Notes: generated by a model not told the origin, from the letters alone. Shown: positions 1 through 12,023, counted from the first letter of the stretch. The stretch: DNA of 64,000 bases from Dacryopinax spathularia (GCA_037974965.1 JBBPFI010000012.1:620001-684000); one strand, 5' to 3'. Translations and numbers: made by a program.

Positions 1-493
1 TGCTGCCAGTGCAGGACTTCTGCACCTCCGGCTTGCCATATGCAGCAATACATAGCATAAATGCGCCAGCCCGAGTTCCTCTTTCCGACTTTTCACCGAA
101 CACTTCCGGAATCGCCGGTATATGAGCGGTGGTCATGCGTGGGTGGAGACGCGAATACAGTCGGACCGCGCAGGATGCTCGTGGACTGTGGTGGACGGAG
201 GGAGAAGAAGTGTAAGGTGGAGCGGACCGGGAGAGGCATTATCAGGTATTATTGGCAGAAGAGGATATCCCCGCATTGTTGACCTCGCTGGCAAGAAGCA
301 ACCGAAGCATCGACAGTCCTTTGTCATTGTCCGTAGGGCGAGAGAGGAGCAGGTGGTCAACCAGAAAGAAGCGCCCAAATTGTCTCCGCCCCGCTGGCCA
401 AAATTACTTTGTGGGAATGGACCCCTACGAGCCATTGATATTTACCACCAACTGGACTCAGTTCGCCCTAGCTTTACACCGACCTAGAAGCTG
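1..493. other. 5' flank of the Nop6-like gene, no supported gene
   Basis: Several short overlapping reading frames occur on both strands, but none shows a recognisable motif, splice structure or codon bias. The stretch ends at the ATG of the Nop6-like gene, so its right part is probably that gene's promoter and leader. The left edge could hold the end of a neighbour that lies outside the window. Confidence 0.4.
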
Positions 494-1368
494 ATGGAGG
501 GTCAAAAGCTTACGAAGAAACAGCGCAAGTCGCTCGCGTTCCGAGAGGGGAAACGCAAGAAACGGACGGAGGAGGACGTGCAGGACGTGCCGGAGGCTGA
601 AGGTCTCGAGGAGGAGGTTGCTGAGGCCGAAGAGCCAGTGACGGAAGCGCCCAAGCTTGCGAAATCTGAGGCGGGCAAGAAGAGGAAGAGGGGAGAAGAT
701 GAGGATACCCCGAAACCTGGCAAGAAGAGGAAAGCGGGAGATGGAGAGGCTGTAGAAGGAGGGGAGCAGGCTGAAGATGGGGCTGGGGCAGCCGCCAAGA
801 AGGCCAAGGAGAAGCAAAAGAAACGCTATATTCTGTTTGTCGGTATGTCCCCCTTCCTCCCTCTCAAACCTGAACAGTTACTTATGGCTGTACAGGCAAC
901 CTACCCAAGAACGTAACCCAAGACCAAATCGCCGCCCACTTCTCCTCCCTCCCCTCCGCTCCCTCAATCCGGCTCCGAACCCCTCCTCCCCCCAAACCCG
1001 GCCAGCCGCCCGCTCAAGCCGGAAGGGCAAAGATATTCGCCTTCCTCGAATTTGCCGACCCTGCTTCCCTCCAAGCTGCTCTCAAGCTCCATCGGTCCAA
1101 TTTGGGCGGGAAGCTGATCAATGTCGAGCTTACTGTTGGTGGTGGTGGGCGGGGAGAGGGGAGGCGCGAGAAACTGGCGCTGAAGAGGAGGCAGGCGGCA
1201 GAGAGGATGAGGACGTATGCGAAGGAAGGGGCGGGGGAGGCGAAGCAGGTTAACAAGGCGTGGAAGCAGGAGCGGAAGGAGAGGGGAGGGAGGGACGGGA
1301 GGCAGAGGAGGGACAACAAGCCCCGACGGCCGGCGGCGAGCGGTGTCAATGCTATTCCTGTTGGATGA
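494..1368 (+). CDS. Nop6-like nucleolar RRM protein
   Basis: Exons 494-842 and 896-1368 join in frame to a 273-residue protein. The intron is 53 nt with a GTATGT donor and TACAG acceptor. Splicing restores the RNP2 motif ILFVGNLP around residues 112-119, and a degenerate RNP1 (KIFAFLEF) follows, so there is one RRM. The first ~110 residues are highly charged, Lys/Glu-rich with KKRK-type basic clusters that look like nuclear/nucleolar targeting signals. The C-terminus is again basic (KQERKERGGR, RRDNKPRRP). This order (charged N-tail, single RRM, basic tail) fits yeast Nop6, a small-subunit ribosome-biogenesis factor. The role in 40S assembly is inferred from family resemblance. Another small nucleolar RRM protein is the main alternative. 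Confidence 0.85.
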
Positions 1369-1494
1369 GTTGGGGCGGCGGGAGGATGAAGAACGGTCGT
1401 GGGCATTGGCATGCGGAGCTATTGTACAAGGTTCGTTGTGTGCGGAACGGTATCTATCTCTCTTCGTGCTGGTAGGCCTGCTAGATTAGACGTG

Positions 1495-3232
1495 CTAGAC
1501 GTCAACCCGGATCCGCTGCAGCATGGGTATTATGGCGTCCCACTCCTCGATTGCCTAGGCCGAAGGTCAGCAACAAGCTACGAGCGTAGGCAGAGGAGAG
1601 TAGAGTATATACATACCTGTTGATACATCTCAATGTTACCATCGGCGACCTTGCCGAGCATCTCTTTCATCTCCTCTTGCTTTTCGGCTTGGAAGATCGC
1701 GTGTTCCCGCAGGGTCTCGTCGTTGAACGCTTCGGAGACATCGTGTACTTTCTTGACTTCCGCTTGGAGCTGCGCACCAGATCAGTATCCTCCACGATGC
1801 TGAGAGAGAGAGGGGGAGGAGAAACGGACCTCCTTGATCTTCACGTCCAACTTGCGCATCCTCTCCACCCTAGCCCGATCATCGTCCAGCCCCCTAAGCG
1901 CATCCACCCTCTCCCTCAAATACCCCCCAACCCCACTAAGCCCGCCCACCCGCTGCCCGGGGTGCCCATCCCGGATCGCAGCTAGCCTGTCCCGCTCTTG
2001 CTGCGCGTTAGAGAGATACTCGGACGTATCTTCGAAGTCGAGCTGTTTTTGGTCGCGGAGCTTGAGGAGGCCGCGTGTTACGCCCGTGTAGGCTTGGAGG
2101 GAGTGAAGCTGGGAGAGGAAGGGGTCTTGTGTGCGGTTGACCTGAGCGCCAAGGATTAGCGCTCTCAAACACTCGGGGTTGGAGGGAAGATGGAGGACGT
2201 AGTGCAGGAAGGTGGTGGAAGACGTACGTTGTGCTTAACGAGCGAGGAGAACTCGAGCAGCGTATTCGCAAAATGGTTCAGCTGCTCCGTGATCCCGCTC
2301 TCCAAGAACCCCAGCCCCTGCACCGCAACAGCAAGATCATGATAGTCCCCCGCGAGATCATTCTGCCTCGCCCTCGCCCTTGTCCACAACCTATCCACGG
2401 AGTTCATACCCTCCTCGAACCGGTCGATGCCTTCTTTCATCTCGATGAATCGTTCGTCGGCTTTCCGGATACGGGAGAAGGAGTTTACGAGGGTGTCGGT
2501 GACTGTGTCGAAGAAGGAGGTTTTGCCCTCCGGGTCGGCGGGGTGGGCGGTGATTTGGTGCATCGAGACGGACCATTCGGTGCTGTCGAGGAAGGAGCGG
2601 AGGAGCGTGGATCGTACGAGGGTCGGGTTGTTCGCTATCCGCTGTAGGAAGCGCTGTAGACTACCACAACCAGCACAGTGAGCCATAGCATGGACAGACG
2701 GGATGAGACGGCGACGCACTCTTGTCTCCGCTTCTCGACGAACACCGGGCTAAACCGATCACCAGTCACGTACTCCGTCCGGTGCTTGCTCGGTATAGGC
2801 GGGACGACGCAAGCCGCAAAGTCCTGGCTCAAGTGCTGCCAGAGGAAAACAAAGTCCTGGAACCTCCTTCGCACACTCATGCTCTGATGCTCGAAGAACG
2901 GCAAGTTCGTCTGTTCCACCCATCAGCGCGTTTCCCAGCCAGCGAAGGGGAATGATGGGGCGCACCTGGGACTTGACAGCATAAGAGATATACATGTCCT
3001 TCGTCCCCTCTAGTTCCTTTACAGGGTCGGTGACTTGCACGGTCAAGTAACCGTCCCATTTCGGCGCTGTGGGATCAGCATCGTCCGCCGTAGCCTCAAA
3101 GTCCGTCCTGAACCCCGGTGTAGTAGCAGTCGTAGGACGCGAGCTAGCGGGTGTGAACCCGAGCTGGGCGTCTTCCTCAAGAGCGGGCGTGTTGTCCCAG
3201 TGAACAGACTGGAAGTCAGAGTCGGCTTCCAT
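1495..3232 (-). CDS. SNX4: Sorting nexin Snx4/Atg24 (PX-BAR)
   Basis: Six exons (2966-3232, 2720-2910, 2228-2660, 1830-2141, 1617-1769, 1495-1554) give 471 residues, close to yeast Snx4 (423). The acidic N-tail is followed by a PX domain with the phosphoinositide-binding pattern RRFQDFVFLW, the proline loop VPPIPSK and a downstream RRQDLQRFL helix. The rest is long helical sequence expected for a BAR domain, ending in IEEWDAIIPMLQRIRVDV. Snx4 works with Snx41/42 on endosomes in retrieval of SNAREs and in selective autophagy; that is family knowledge. The acceptor of exon 3 was chosen as GGTAG (not the CTACAG 7 nt further on) because only it keeps the frame. The donor GTCCGT of intron 4 is weak. 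The gene is divergent from the Ptm1-like gene. Confidence 0.9.
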
Positions 3233-3561
3233 GTCGTCCCCGCTGTCGTATTCTTGGTAAGGCCTAAGTAGGGATATAGCTAGTGATGGGGAGACAGGGG
3301 GCGAGACGAGGATAGGCTCTCAGGTTTGGGGGAGGCTGCGACATTGGGCCGCAGAGGGAACGTGACGCGCAATGGTCGCACCCAAATGTTGTGGCGATGC
3401 AGAAGCACTCCGAATCTCACAGCGCGGACTGCGCGATCGGTCACTGAGACCGCAGGTCGAACTGTATGCGCACTAGTAGCAACAACTAGGGACGACAGTA
3501 AGAAGGGCAGCGAGGACGACCTGGCTGCTTACTGTCTGTTCAACCGGCTTGACCAACTAAA
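3233..3561. promoter_or_regulatory. Divergent promoter region, SNX4 / PTM1-like
   Basis: A 329-base gap lies between two outward-facing start codons and must hold both promoters and leaders. I see no clear TATA box or recognisable factor site. One CGCAATGG-type string occurs near 3370 but is not convincing as a CCAAT element. Confidence 0.5.
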
Positions 3562-5767
3562 ATGACGAAGAGGATACGGCGGGCATTGCCGGTGGTCGGG
3601 CTGCTGGCAGCGACCGCTCAGGCGTACATCGAGCCCATCTCGGACACGGACGACTTGCATCAAGTATGTTCTGGCATGTGGGCGGGTGGGGATGCGCATA
3701 TAGAAGGTGCGTCTACAGGCCAAGCCGCTTCTACGGGTGGAAGTCATGGAGAGTTGTAGTATCGTTCGACCCGGGCTCGCATGGACAGCTTGCGATGGTC
3801 ATTTACGAATGGGGCGACATCCAATATCTTGGGAAGATCACCTCGCCCGACGACCCAAGCTTACCAGTACGTCCCACCTACTCCACTTTTCCCACATACT
3901 ATGTCGCTGACAAAGACTGCAGAAAACATACGTCTGCACATCCGACGCCGTCAACGCCGGCTTCTGCGACACCTCCCACCTAGGCGAATTCATCGTCAAC
4001 CTCCCCGACGGAGTGAACATAAACCAAACAAGCATATGGACCGCAAGCGTCAGTTTCTCATCCGAGAACAGTACCTCCTTCACCCCCTACACCGGTGAAC
4101 CGGGCGTAGGAGGGCCCAACTCGACTTCGTCAGATCTCTGGATCCCGCCTGACGGCAATTTGCCCGATATCCCCGCTGAGGACGGGGAGTACACTTCTCC
4201 TTTCCGCCGCAAGCTTCAAAAGCGCCAGACAATCTTGCACTATACCGAACCGATCCAATACCCCATCAAGCGAAAAGGCTACTACTGCGTAGGCACGTCC
4301 CCCTCCCTCCTCTTCCTCCCCTCCAACTCCAGCTGACGCACACGGGGCGACAGGCACGATACCCATCACCCTCCTCTCCAACCCTCTCTCCCCCGAAACA
4401 GCCGACCACGCCGCCTTCACCGGCACAGTCCTCTTCCGTAACACATTTGACGGCCTCCTCCCCGCGTCCGAGTACCCGAAGATCAATTTCTACCTTGGGA
4501 TGACCTGGGCTTATACGCTTGTTGGGGCTGTGTGGGGGTATCTGTGTTACCGGCATAGACAGGACCTGCTGCCGCTGCAGTACTATATCGCGAGCTTGAT
4601 CGGCTTGTTGGTCATTGAGATGCTCGCTTCGTGGGGTACGCCTCCGTCTCCCTCGCCCTTCAGAGCTGGCGGCTGACAGGTTGAGCAGGGTATTATCGCT
4701 ACTTGAATGCTCACCCACCGGGGATTACGAGCACGGCGTTCTTGATTGTTGTGGCGATCTTGGATGCGGGACGGAACTCGTTGTCGTTTTTCTTGTTATT
4801 GGTCGTTTCGCTCGGTTTGACGGTGACGAAGGAAAGTCTGGGCAAGCTGATGACGCGCTGTGTGATCCTCGGCACACTGCACTTCATCTTCGGAGGTGCG
4901 TATCCCGTAGATCCCGCCGCGGGATGATGATTGATAGTTTTTACGTAGTGGTCTACGCGGTCGGCACGGTCGAAGTAACCCTCGAAACCGCCTCCATCTT
5001 CCTCCTCCTCGCCTTCGTAGTCCCGCTCGCCTTCACACTCTCCATCTTCCTCCTCTGGATAATGTACGCCCTCAACGGAACAATCCAAGAGCTCGCCCAG
5101 CGCAAACAGCGCTACAAGCTGTCCATGTTCACGCGCCTCTACCGGATCCTGCTCGGCGCCGTAGTGCTCATGTCGATCTTCTTCGTCGTGTCGAGTTTGT
5201 CGTTCTCGAATAGACTGGCGGAGGACTATGCGTCGAATTCGTGGAGCACGCGATGGCTGTTATTGGATGGCTGGCTGGCGCTGCTGTATTTGACGGTGTT
5301 CTGCCTGATAGCGTATATCTGGCGGCCGACGGATAATAACCGATAGTGCGTCCCCCGCTTCCCTTCCCTTCCTTCCTTCCCTCTCTTTCCTTTCTGTCAC
5401 AGTAGTTGTGCGCGTGCTGACGGCGATACGCAGCCTGGCGAACGTGGATGAGATAGCGCAGGACGCGGACGACTATGACCTGGACGCGATGGAGCGTGCC
5501 GGCCACTTAAAACCTACCGACTCGTCCGACGCGCTCGCTCGCCCCAGCTCGCCAGAAGCAGGGCAAGACGTCGTGTTCGAGATTGGCGACGAGGAAGAGG
5601 ATGATCCTCGTACAAGCGGACATGTTGCCGCTCCCGGGGGAGGGGGAGGACAGAGAGTGAGGACGGAGGTGGATGAGCGGCTTGCTGGGGGGGAGGAGAC
5701 GGAGGGGCTTATGGCGGGCGCTGGGGGGGAGAATGGGCATAGTAGTAGTAGTAAGAGAGATGATTAG
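3562..5767 (+). CDS. PTM1: Ptm1/GOST-family seven-transmembrane protein
   Basis: Seven exons (3562-3706, 3760-3866, 3923-4292, 4354-4635, 4689-4895, 4949-5345, 5434-5767) encode 613 residues. A signal peptide (LPVVGLLAATAQA) is followed by the family opening VCSGMW and a luminal domain with VIYEWGDIQYLGK and the GYYCVGTIP motif, then seven hydrophobic segments from FYLGMTWAYTLVG onward, and WRPTDNNRYLANVDEIAQD after the last helix. The tail is acidic and Gly-rich. Relatives include yeast Ptm1 and human TMEM87/GPR107, which act in the Golgi/endosome system. Intron 3 (4293-4353) only keeps the frame and the conserved CVGTIP if it is read as a GC-AG intron starting GCACGT. Intron 6 is pyrimidine-rich with CCTT runs. 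Confidence 0.92.
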
Positions 5768-5974
5768 CGTATAGTTAGGAGTGGCGGGATACTTGGATAC
5801 CCTCAGATCGATATAATCTAGCTCATATTTCTTCGTTATGCACTCCCTGCTTTTGGCCGTGGGAGGTGGACTTGGCCGATTTCGGTGGAATGTAAGCGCC
5901 CATGCCGCGTTTCGTCAGGCTGCGCGTTCCCTGAGCACCACTCGCTGTGCCCCAGCACCTGCAAGGCGACGACG

Positions 5975-7245
5975 ATGGTCACCCAATCCTCAGATCAACC
6001 CGCAACGGATACCCTCTTCGTCGAGAAACATGTCAAGTATATCCAATCCCTCGGCGAGGTACCCTCCCTCCATTCTCGCCTCAGAACCAGGTCTGACGAG
6101 AAGGACAGAACACAGACGACCTGATGTATCATATGACCGCCCATCTGCGGCTGAACGCGATCTACTGGGGCCTAATGGCGCTCTGTATCGTCGGTCAACC
6201 GGATGCGCTCGTAAAAGAGGAGGTGATCGCGTTCGTGATGAGCTGCTGGGACGACGAGGAAGGTGGGTTGCCTCGCCTCTGCGTTTCGTCAGTGCCCGGA
6301 CTGAGCGGTGTGTTGCATACAGGGGCGTTCGGCGCTCATCCGGGCCATGATGCCCATCTTTTGCCGACGTTGTCGGCTATACAGATATTGACGATATACG
6401 ATGCCCTCGACAAGGTCGACAAGGAGCGTTTGGTACCATGTAAGCTCCTAAATCAGGCGTTGCAACGGTCGATGCTGATGAAGGCACAGGGCTGGCAGCA
6501 CGACAAAACCCCAGCGGGTCGTTCACGGGCGACAGATGGGGAGAGACAGACACGCGGTTCTCGTATATCACCATTCAAGCACTGGACTTGCTGGGAAGGT
6601 TGGATGTGATCGATAAGGAGAAGGCTGTTGCGCATATCATCAAGTGTAGGAACTTTGATGGTGGGTTTGGAGCTTCGGAGGGGGCGGAGAGTCATGCTGG
6701 CCAGAGTACGTCTACGTTGTGGTTTCGTTCGTGGGAGGAGAGACTGATGACTGCAATAGTATTCGTGTGCACGGCCGCGCTGGCTCTGCTGGATCGGTTG
6801 GACGTGATCGACCAGCCGGCGCTGGCGTGGTGGTTGGCAGAGCGCCAACTGCCAAATGGTGGGTTGAATGGGCGACCAGAGAAGCTGGAAGACGTAAGCT
6901 CTTCATGGTGCGTCTCTTTGCCTCACTTGGCTAATTCTCTATCAGGTATGCTATTCCTTCTGGGTCCTCTCTGCCCTGTCCATCCTGCACAAAGTGAAAT
7001 GGATCGACTCGGACGCTTTGATCAAGTTCATCCTCGCCGCCCAAGATCCCGAAGGAGGCGGTATAGCCGACCGACCAGGCGACATGGTCGATGTCTTCCA
7101 TACACACTTCGGATTGTGTGGGCTTTCGTTACTGGGCTATCCGGGGCTGAAGGAGATCAATCCTATTTATTGCTTGCCGGCGGAGGTTACGAGGAAACGG
7201 GGGTTGCATGGGGATTATCAGGTGTTGGGGAAGGAGGAGAAGTAG
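5975..7245 (+). CDS. BET2: Rab geranylgeranyltransferase beta subunit
   Basis: Exons 5975-6058, 6109-6262, 6323-6439, 6490-6705, 6760-6893 and 6946-7245 give 334 residues (yeast Bet2 is 325). The protein is built of prenyltransferase alpha-alpha repeats: [63 protein letters not shown] and [16 protein letters not shown]. Zinc ligands expected in the family are visible: Asp and Cys in EDVCYSFW and His in DVFHTHFGL. It would form the catalytic RabGGTase with a Bet4 alpha subunit and Rab escort protein, adding geranylgeranyl to Rab C-termini. The start at 5975 was chosen because homology begins soon after. An in-frame upstream ATG at 5885 would add 30 residues. Another ATG at 5838, out of frame, precedes it. 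Confidence 0.93.
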
Positions 7246-7785
7246 GATTGGAGGAATATGTTTGAGTTGTTTGGAGACTTGATCGTTTGTATGGATAGAA
7301 TGTGACATGAGATTGGATTGCGTGCATTGTAGACCGACCGGTCCTTGGAATGCGCCTTTCGGCAAATGTCCATAACCGCGGTTCCCTGGTCTTCTGTGTC
7401 AACCGTATCAATCCAAAGCAACTCTTTGACCCTATGCAGTCGTGTCCCGCTCGATTGAGCCTGTTTCCCAATCTACCTTCCGTCATTCAAACATTGTTGC
7501 CCGGACAAACCTCGGGACGTCTATCGAATTCTGACGGAATCGCGCAACCTCCGTCTCTGTGGAGGCCCGCACTTCCCCCAGGATTGAATCAGCAAACAAG
7601 GGAATAAGCTGTCACCACCTCCACACCCCAAATCCCTGACATTCGATGGCACCACGGGCCGATCACCTTGCAGCTGGAAACGATGTGCAGGCCAACCAAA
7701 AGGGCTAAATACGGCACTGGTCGTGCTTGGGGCCAGCAACGGCCTTGCCTTCACCCCTTAACAGTAGACGACGCACTAGAACATA
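7246..7785. other. Intergenic, BET2 3' flank and AKR promoter
   Basis: These 540 bases separate two genes on the same strand. Nothing recognisable was found; the short frames present have no motifs. The end near 7700-7785 probably carries the aldo-keto reductase promoter. Confidence 0.4.
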
Positions 7786-9043
7786 ATGGCTTCTCAGGTT
7801 GAGTACCGTCGTCTTGGCAAGTCCGGGCTCCGCGTTTCCGTCCCAATCCTGGGAGCGATGAGCTTCGGGTCAGACAAGTGGGATGCTGCTGTACGTCTCT
7901 CTGCTTGCCGTTCCATGAGCTTGGATCATCAAAACTGGACGTATAGCCGTGGGTTATCAATGAGGACAAGGCACTTCCCCTGTTGAAGGGGGCGTGGGAT
8001 CTGGGTGTGACGACGTGGGATACGTCGAATAACTATTCGAACGGGGAGAGTGAGAGGATCATTGGGAAGGCTATCAAGCAGGTACGCCCGGAAACGCATG
8101 TAGGGAAGTTATGTGGAAGCTGAGACGCATGTACGCAGTACAACATCCCCCGCTCCAAGCTAGTCATCATGACCAAATGCTTCAACCTCGTCGCAGAAGA
8201 CATGGACGGTTCAGTCCGCACAGCCTGGCGTCCCGAGCTCAAGAACCAGCCCAAATACGTCAACCAGTCCGGCCTGAGCAGGACGGCGATCTTCAACCAG
8301 GTCGAGGGCTCGCTCAAGCGCCTCCAGACGGACTACATCGATGTCTTGCAGATTCATAGGGCTGACCCGAATACTACGTTTGAGGAGACTATGGAGGCGC
8401 TGCATGATCTGGTGAAGAGCGGGAAGGTGCGGTATATTGGAGCGAGTAGTATGTGGACTTGGCAGGTATGTACGCTCTTTGTCTATTGTTACACAGATTG
8501 TAACGCCCATTTGCGCGCAGTTCCAGCAGTACAACCAAGTGGCGGAGAAACACGGCTGGACGCAGTTCATCTCCATGCAGAATCAGTACTCCCTGCTGTA
8601 CAGGGAAGAAGAACGCGAGATGAACAAATACTGCAACTACCACGGAATCGGCCTTATCCCCTGGGGACCGCTCGCCGCCGGCCAGCTAGCCAAGCCCGTC
8701 AGTGCCAGTTCTCTCCGGGTCGACTCGGCGGTTGGCACGCCGTTCGAGATGAAGAAGAGCGATGCGGACAAGGAGATTATCAACCGTGTTGAGCAGCTGG
8801 CGAAGAAGAAGGGATGGCTGATGGCGCAGGTCGCTATTGCTTGGATCAACACGAAGGTGTCCAGCCCCATTATTGGGTTCAGCTCGGTGCAGAGGATCGA
8901 GGAGGCTATCATTCCCGATAAGACGTTGACGGAGGAGGAGATCAAATTCCTGGAGGAACCGTACGTGCTTTTGCTTACTTTGAGGATGTCGTTACTAACT
9001 TCTCCTTAGATATCAGGTCAAGCCTATCAGTGGTCATTCGTAG
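7786..9043 (+). CDS. Aldo-keto reductase (yakc/aryl-alcohol dehydrogenase type)
   Basis: Five exons (7786-7890, 7947-8081, 8139-8465, 8521-8960, 9010-9043) give 346 residues, the usual AKR length. The fold markers are in order: N-terminal [12 protein letters not shown], then [12 protein letters not shown] with the catalytic Asp and Tyr, the catalytic Lys in KLVIMTKCF, and the His in [15 protein letters not shown]-site features appear later ([39 protein letters not shown]). The enzyme should reduce carbonyls with NADPH in the cytosol; the natural substrate cannot be told from sequence. The last exon is only 34 nt and adds the end of the C-terminal loop ([11 protein letters not shown]). Neighbours give no pathway hint. 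Confidence 0.92.
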
Positions 9044-9506
9044 GAGGCTGGATGCCCGGCACCCGAGTCGAGGAGCCGAAGCTGCACGGGCAGCCCGGAA
9101 CAAGTCTCCTTTGTGTTATAGCTTGTTCCGCCAGTCCATTTAATACCTGCGCACGTCGACTCCCGTTCCATATTGATGATATCGATGGTTATCAGAGTTA
9201 CGTCCCCTTTTGTGAAGTAAATAAGCTGTATGCCGTCAGGGACGAAGCCTTAGATCGATGGATGCCGAAGAGGACGTCATTGCCGGAAGCAGATATTCCG
9301 ACAGCCTTTCACGTTCTGCCCGTAATTCTGAGGTCGCAGAGAGCCAGGCTCTCGCTCCAGCATCTCCGAGCTCGACGTCTGTGGCTCCTTCCTCGCTGTA
9401 TACTATGTCCTCAAGACGATAGAAAACTACCCGCCGACGAGCTGTCTATAGCTTTGTATACTCGCACTTGACTTGAAAAGCCGGCAATTGCTGCTTGGTG
9501 GTCAAG
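9044..9506. other. Intergenic, no supported gene
   Basis: These 463 bases lie between two co-oriented genes. A 139-codon open frame overlaps the end of the reductase gene but shows no motif or splice signal. The right part probably holds the promoter of the Cqd1-like gene. Confidence 0.4.
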
Positions 9507-11794
9507 ATGGCTTTTCTCCATCGGATAGGGCTGCCTTTAGCCCTGAAGAACAGCTTCGCACACCCTCCGGCACCACGAATATCATCGCTCACCAGGCATG
9601 CTTTTCGAGGTCCTACACGGTTACCACCCGCAGGAGTCGAGAGAAGGTTCATGACAGCATCTCGTCGACCTAGTGGTGTCCTCTCCGGCTCATTTTGGCG
9701 GTTCTCTCACCCACCCCCATCTCAAGGCCGATCTTCCTTCTCAATGCGGTGGCTCCTCCTCCCCATCGCTGGCTCCATCCTCTACATTCGCCTCGCACCG
9801 TCGCCGCCATCCCTCAAAACCATCCTCACGGCCTCCCATATCATACCATGTACGGCCTGCGATACCCACCCTATCACCCTCCTGGAGTCGCCGAACGAAC
9901 CCCGAGTCCTCTCACTCTCATACATCATACAATGGATAAGGCGAAACCTGTGGGAACCACTATTTACGGGGTTCCGCTTCTGCCATCTTGTTCTCATCTT
10001 CCTGCCGGTCATCCTCGCGGCACCGATGTTATTGGTGGGCAAACCGGAAAAGAAGTATGACGGGGATAGATGGGGGGCTGTGTGGTGGTACGGGCTGTTG
10101 ACGGCGCAAATGCAGAGGGCAGGACCAACGTTCATAAAGGTGCGTATCATGAACCATCAATGCGCCGCCAGGAGCTAAATATATGCGCATATAGCTGTCT
10201 CAATGGGCTGCTTCTCGACGAGACCTGTTCCCCTCCCTTCTTTGCGAAAAGCTCGGCCAGCTGCATTCGAACGGCAAGCCACACTCGTTCGCCCATACCC
10301 GGAGGGTGATCGAACGGGTATTTGGGATGTCCTTCGATCAAGTCTTCGAGTCATTTGATCGGACGCCAATTGGCTGCGGCGCAATCGCGCAAGTCTACAA
10401 GGGCAGACTGCGGCAATCTGTGCTTCCGCCAAGCTACCTCCATCCCCGTCACTCATCGGATCGCAAATTCCCTCCTCAACTAGCGCTTGCGCAGCCGCCG
10501 CCGTCATCTCCGCCTTCCGCCGAGGTAGCCATCAAGATTTTGCACCCTCGGGTCGAAAAGATGATCAACCGGGATCTTAGCATCATGGCGTTCTTCGCCA
10601 AAGCACTCTCGCTTATACCCGGAGTGCAATGGCTATCCTTGCCCGAGGAGGTGGAGGTCTTTGGCTCGATGATGCGATCCCAGCTGGATCTGCGAGAAGA
10701 AGCGGAAAATCTCAGACACTTCGAAAAGAACTTCGAAAATCGACAGTCCGCTATTGGGTTCCCTCGACCTGTCGAACAGTATACCACGAAGGATGTTCTC
10801 GTTGAAGAATACGAAAATGCTCTGCCGTTGCCCGCCTTCCTGAAATATGGTGGCGGTCCTTTCGATGAGCAACTGGCCAACATGGGACTGGATGCATTCT
10901 TGAACATGTTGCTGCTCGATAACTTCGTGCACAGCGATCTGCATCCAGGCAACATCATGGTCAAATTCTATAAGCCCAGTACCGGCTTCTTCTTCAAGCA
11001 TCTGGGAAACAAGCTGTTTGGTACCCCGAAGCCGAACGAAGATGCGTTGTTCACGGAGAGTGACGCCATCGTCGAGAAGCTAAAGCCGTTAGCCCAATCG
11101 GATGCCCCAGCTGGAGCGTGGCTATCGGAGCTTAACCACCTGCACGAGGAAGGCTACGTGCCAGAACTCATCTTCGTTGACACTGGTCTAGTCACAACGC
11201 TATCTCCGACAAATCGCCGCAACTTCCTGGATCTCTTCCAAGCCGTGGCCGAATTTGATGGATACCGGGCAGGACAGCTGATGGTCGAGCGGTGTCGTTC
11301 GCCCGAACTGGCAATCGACACCGAGACGTTCGCGCTCAAGATGCAGCATCTGATCCTCTCAGTCAAATCGAAGACCTTTTCCCTTGCGAAAATCCGGATT
11401 GCGGACGTACTGTCCGAAGTCCTGACGGCTGTCCGAACCCATCACGTCAAGATGGAAGCAGACTTCGTCAATACAGTCATCTCGATCCTCCTGCTGGAAG
11501 GCATCGGCCGGCAACTGGATCCGAATATGGACCTCTTCCGGTCAGCAGTGCCCATCCTCCGTCAGGTCGGGCGACAGATGGGTACCCGACCAGAGCAGAT
11601 CAAGGAATACGACATGGGCAGCCTTACGGCTATCGCGAAGGTCTGGGTGTGGATGGAAGCGAGGGAATTGGCGAGCACGGCGTTCAGCAGTATCGATGAT
11701 ATTATGCGGTATGATTGGTGAGTGTTCTCCACTTTGCTTGCGAGGGTCAACTCTGATCATGGTGTTATGACTCAGGTTCACACCGAACATTTGA
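9507..11794 (+). CDS. UbiB/ABC1-family atypical kinase, Cqd1/ADCK2-like
   Basis: Exons 9507-10139, 10195-11717 and 11776-11794 give 724 residues. The N-terminus is basic and hydroxylated (LKNSFAHPPAPRISSLTRHA), a good mitochondrial presequence, followed by hydrophobic segments. UbiB landmarks: the KxGQ-type motif appears as FIKLSQWAASRRD, then FDRTPIGCGAIAQVYKG, the Lys in VAIKILHPRVEK, the signature FVHSDLHPGNIM, and the metal-binding VDTGLV. The family sits at the inner membrane or intermembrane space and affects coenzyme Q distribution or synthesis; large inserts between core motifs match yeast Cqd1 (YPL109c) and ADCK2 better than Coq8. The third exon encodes only the last six residues (FTPNI plus part of W); read-through at 11718 would stop almost at once and lose only these. 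The Gly of KxGQ is Ser here. Confidence 0.88.
10179..10194 (+). repeat. GCGCATATA palindrome at an intron acceptor
   Basis: The perfect palindrome TATATGCGCATATA occupies 10180-10193 of intron 1 of the Cqd1-like gene and runs straight into the 3' splice AG. It is one of about a dozen related elements in the window. Confidence 0.6.
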
Positions 11795-12023
11795 GAGGAA
11801 GCGGCAGGGGATGACCATCGGGATTGGGCGGACAGTTATACCAAGTACAGGGATCGTATATATGCGTTGTATTAATAGAATAATCTGCATGACATTATTG
11901 TGGCAAGAAGTGAAAAGAAGACCATCGGTCCAAGCTTGAAACACTTCGAAAGTCAGGCTTGTGTGCAACACCAAACCTCTCAAGTTATACATAAACCTTG
12001 CAAAACAGCATCAGACATGTTCG

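Noticed and set aside
3686-3705. GCGCATATA copy at 3694
   Set aside because: It lies in coding sequence of the PTM1-like gene (Ala-His-Ile codons), so it was not counted among the recurring non-coding elements; a GCGCATACA near 25700 was set aside for the same reason.
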